Below are positions 61,376 through 64,000 of a DNA stretch of 64,000 nucleotides, piece by piece; within the stretch, counting starts at the first letter, position 1, and every line of letters starts with the position of its first letter. The notes beneath the pieces are model-generated. The model was not told the origin of the DNA. It worked only from the letters and a program-made list of their open reading frames with translations, and searched no databases. This DNA comes from Limnovirga soli. GTDB taxonomy: Bacteria; Bacteroidota; Bacteroidia; Chitinophagales; Chitinophagaceae. Made by a program: the position numbers and the translations under genes. The stretch spans positions 1-64,000 of the forward strand of contig NZ_WHPF01000014.1 of assembly GCF_013106755.1 (NCBI RefSeq). Direction: 5' to 3'.

Positions 61376-63997
61376 TTAATGGAGTTCGATGTTTTTTTGT
61401 GCCAGTAAGAACGTTGTTATATCTGCCAGGTCTTGCCCGGTTAATCCATTATTGATGGGATCGGGCATGAGGCTTTGATCTTGCTTTTGTTTTGATTTTA
61501 TTTTATTTACAGGAATAATATGCTTTTGGCCGCTGATATCTTTTACAATGATGGTTTGCTTGCTTTGGGATAGCAGGAACCCATAAACCGATTCGCCATC
61601 AGTTGTATTTACCAACCATGGTTCGTAACCAAAAACAATGGCGGCACTGGGATTAATAATCGCATCGAGCAATGCGGGTTTACCAAATTTTTTACCGATG
61701 CCTGTTAACTCCGGGCCAATACTGTTGCCTTCCGTACCAACTTTGTGGCAGGATGCGCAATGCGTGGTGAAAATGGTTTTACCACGTGTGATATCCGCGG
61801 ACAGTTTGGCAATAGCATCAATAGAATAAGTTTTATTTGCACCCGGCCTTTTAAAATAATTGCTTGCCTGTACACGCACCGCAGGGTCAGGATTTTTAAA
61901 AATATTTTCTTCAGTAAAAGCCAATAATTGTTTGGGCAATTTATTTTCGGCAGCAAGACCAATGAGCAACTGCCCGCCAAGAGAATCTGCGGCCATTTCC
62001 TGCAACCGCCATTTGCGCTCATCTAAAGATTGATGCTCATCTAAAATAATTTGTTTTTTAACCTTCATCTGGGCAAGCTTTCTTTGATAGGCAGTGTTAA
62101 TGTCTATTTTGTTCCAGTTGAGTAATTTGTACCAGTCATTACTTTGCCGAAACGATAGCCAATAAGTAGCTTCTTCGGCAACATCTTTCATGGTGGATGT
62201 TGAAAGTGCAACCATTGCATTGGCAGCAGATGTAGTGTTGATAAAGGCCAATGCGGTTAAAGCTGCCTGTTTTTCTTTTGGCGAAAGCAATGAATCATTA
62301 GCCCTCATGCTAAAATCATTTACAGCCTCAGCAGGATGCAACCTCCACGCAAGAGTGGCCATCTGTTTATTCCAGGCAGTTGCAGGCAGGTCTTTTGCAA
62401 ATAGGTTTTTAATTTCGGGATAAATGTCTGACTCATGCCCCCGTAAAGCGGAACCTACTGTTTCAACATACCACCTGTCTTCACCATCATATCCTTTAAT
62501 AAGCGCCAGCAAAATATCCTTTGTTTTATTATAGGGTAAATCCGTTAATGAAACAGCAACTTCCCTTCTTACAAAAGCAGAAGGGTCTGTTGCCATTTTT
62601 ATAGCATATGGCAACATATCGGGAACAACCACACGCAAAGCTTTGTATGCGGTGGCCCTTAATTGCGGGTTAGCATCATTTAAAATATGTTCGGTTGCTT
62701 CTTTTCCCATTTCGCCTAATTGCGCCAGTAACCATACAGCTCTTGCTGCAATAAAAGGATTGGGATCGTTCAACAATGCTTTAACTGCAGGCACTGCAAT
62801 ATCACCCTGTTGTTTTATTTTTTCGAAGCCCAGGTTACGTACATTAATGGCGGGGCTTTTAAAGGCAAGTAACTGCCCCTCCATGGTATTCAAATCAATT
62901 TGAGGGGCTATCAGCTGTTTATTTTTTGGGGTAATGCGGTAAATTCGACCATAGCCTTTTGTATCCTTCATCTGGTGGCCACCTACTACAGGATCGTACC
63001 AGTCGGCAACATAAATAGCGCCATCGGTGCCAATGGTTACATCGCTTGGGCGAAACCACTTGTCTTTATCATTATTTTGGGCAGAATCGTTCCATACATA
63101 AGCCGCATTATCTGCTGCCAGGGAAGTAATTAGGTTGGTTCTCTTTCCAAGATCAAACCCTGATTGTTTTAAAACCGGGTTGTATGCAAAAATTGTATTT
63201 CTACCAGCATCTGCACTCAACAGCATGCCAAGGTATTGTTTACCCAAGGCATCAGTTTCATTCATCACAATTCCCGTTGGTGCGCCTGCCCCTGTTCTGT
63301 CGCCGGCGGGCATGGTACCGGGGTCATCCTGGTGCCAGTGCGCATTAAAAATATCCTGACCTGGTCGTTGATCTGCCTGCCAGTAACGTGTTCCGTCATT
63401 ACTAAAATAACCGGCATTTCCACCTTCCATTAGCCATGTAGTTCTACAGGTTACTACCTGGTCGTCATTATCATTTTGCCAAAGGTTACCGTAGGAGTCG
63501 GGGATTACTTCATAAGAGTTCCTAAAGTTATGCGCCATTACTTTTAAACCACTGCCATCAGGTTGTATACGCAAAGCCAAACCACCCACCCAAACCTTAC
63601 CATCATCACTTTTCATATTGCCCTGGTTGCTGTTATTATAGGGCGATCCACCTGCATAAATACTTCCCGAACGAAGTGTAAAGCCAGCCTTATCTTTTAC
63701 AATATGGGGGCCGGCGTTGCCGGTATTAAAATACCAGTTGCCATCAGGCCCGGCATACACCGCATGTAGTGAATGGTCGTGATCTTTACCTCCAAAACCG
63801 GTTAATAAAATCTCTTTTTTATCTGGTTTGTCATCGCCGTTCACATCAGTATACACAATCAAATTGGGTGAGCAGGAAACAATTACTTTATTCCCTATTA
63901 CTGCAATGCCAACTGGCGACAGCAGGTCTTCATCTTCCACAAATACAGTTGATTTATCTGCTTTTCCATCATGGTTCGTATCCTCCAGTATCATCAC
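61376..63997 (-). CDS. PVC-type heme-binding CxxCH protein with HEAT repeats, 5' end outside the window (873 aa seen)
   Basis: The N-terminus lies beyond the right edge. Residues ~1-340 form a sorbosone-dehydrogenase-like beta-propeller (DTNHDGKADKSTVFVE, GPDGNWYFNTGNAGPH, DGAIYVADWYDPVVGGHQ). About 350-650 are HEAT-like repeats (DPNPFIAARAVWLLAQLG, DPSAFVRREVAVSL). The C-terminal cytochrome c domain has the heme motif CASCH near residue 750 and an axial Met candidate in SLMPDPINNGL. It ends in LADITTFLLAQ. Such proteins act in the periplasm as dehydrogenases or electron carriers in carbohydrate oxidation. The first residue in the window need not be the real start. Confidence 0.9.
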   Translation of the reverse strand: MMILEDTNHDGKADKSTVFVEDEDLLSPVGIAVIGNKVIVSCSPNLIVYTDVNGDDKPDKKEILLTGFGGKDHDHSLHAVYAGPDGNWYFNTGNAGPHIVKDKAGFTLRSGSIYAGGSPYNNSNQGNMKSDDGKVWVGGLALRIQPDGSGLKVMAHNFRNSYEVIPDSYGNLWQNDNDDQVVTCRTTWLMEGGNAGYFSNDGTRYWQADQRPGQDIFNAHWHQDDPGTMPAGDRTGAGAPTGIVMNETDALGKQYLGMLLSADAGRNTIFAYNPVLKQSGFDLGKRTNLITSLAADNAAYVWNDSAQNNDKDKWFRPSDVTIGTDGAIYVADWYDPVVGGHQMKDTKGYGRIYRITPKNKQLIAPQIDLNTMEGQLLAFKSPAINVRNLGFEKIKQQGDIAVPAVKALLNDPNPFIAARAVWLLAQLGEMGKEATEHILNDANPQLRATAYKALRVVVPDMLPYAIKMATDPSAFVRREVAVSLTDLPYNKTKDILLALIKGYDGEDRWYVETVGSALRGHESDIYPEIKNLFAKDLPATAWNKQMATLAWRLHPAEAVNDFSMRANDSLLSPKEKQAALTALAFINTTSAANAMVALSTSTMKDVAEEATYWLSFRQSNDWYKLLNWNKIDINTAYQRKLAQMKVKKQIILDEHQSLDERKWRLQEMAADSLGGQLLIGLAAENKLPKQLLAFTEENIFKNPDPAVRVQASNYFKRPGANKTYSIDAIAKLSADITRGKTIFTTHCASCHKVGTEGNSIGPELTGIGKKFGKPALLDAIINPSAAIVFGYEPWLVNTTDGESVYGFLLSQSKQTIIVKDISGQKHIIPVNKIKSKQKQDQSLMPDPINNGLTGQDLADITTFLLAQKNIELH

Positions 63998-64000
63998 CCT

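Overview
The window looks like a chromosomal segment of a Bacteroidota bacterium, most probably Chitinophagaceae or a close relative. The signs are AT-rich DNA, starts with little or no Shine-Dalgarno sequence, lipobox and Sec-type leaders on many proteins, a tricorn-type S41 protease, a FISUMP-domain lipoprotein, a DUF5977 protein, a Bacteroidota-style RHS protein and a PVC-type CxxCH protein. No rRNA, tRNA or CRISPR array was recognised.

Layout. (1) 1-7.1 kb: a cassette-like array of seven unrelated, mostly unknown genes, all on the minus strand. They are separated by copies of a ~220-240 bp spacer whose ends carry inverted CCGYTAAC / GTTRGCGG cores. One spacer is instead a 134-bp attC-like foldback. 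A truncated nuclease-like remnant sits against one spacer. (2) 7.1-27 kb: mostly exported enzymes: GH3, an esterase/SMP-30 fusion, GH42, a SnoaL-like protein, VanZ-like, VOC, amidohydrolase, FISUMP lipoprotein, tricorn protease and a GH63-like enzyme. No SusC/SusD pair is present. (3) 27-32.5 kb: a mutagenesis/damage-tolerance module: a short DnaE-type polymerase with a degenerate PHP domain, then a Y-family polymerase 3 bp downstream, convergent with an SRAP (YedK/HMCES) gene and a small partner. A 23-bp palindrome precedes dnaE. (4) 32.5-48.5 kb: a 1-kb AT-rich gap followed by an Rhs-like island: coiled-coil/barrel protein, SpvB-like DUF5977 giant, a glutathione-peroxidase-like protein without the catalytic Cys, a tail-fibre-like coiled-coil protein, and an RHS-core protein with a unique C-terminus followed by small membrane proteins (one frameshifted). 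(5) 48.5-59.8 kb: M1 aminopeptidase, LytTR regulator and histidine kinase, MBL hydrolase, DUF1826 protein, alpha/beta hydrolase and serine hydrolase. (6) 59.8-64 kb: a RAYT-type HUH transposase inside a cluster of REP-like hairpins, then a PVC-type cytochrome c protein cut by the window edge.

Two repeat systems connect the regions. One is a short intergenic element (core TTGCGTCGCACACTTGTAC) found about 20 times from 7 kb to 60 kb, in either orientation and almost strictly between genes. The other is the REP-like hairpin family (CCGCAGAGTC...GACTCTGCGG), five copies near the RAYT gene plus one remote copy at 47.9 kb. The likeliest under-described systems are the cassette array at the left end, the Rhs-like island with its small membrane proteins, and the 20-copy intergenic element.
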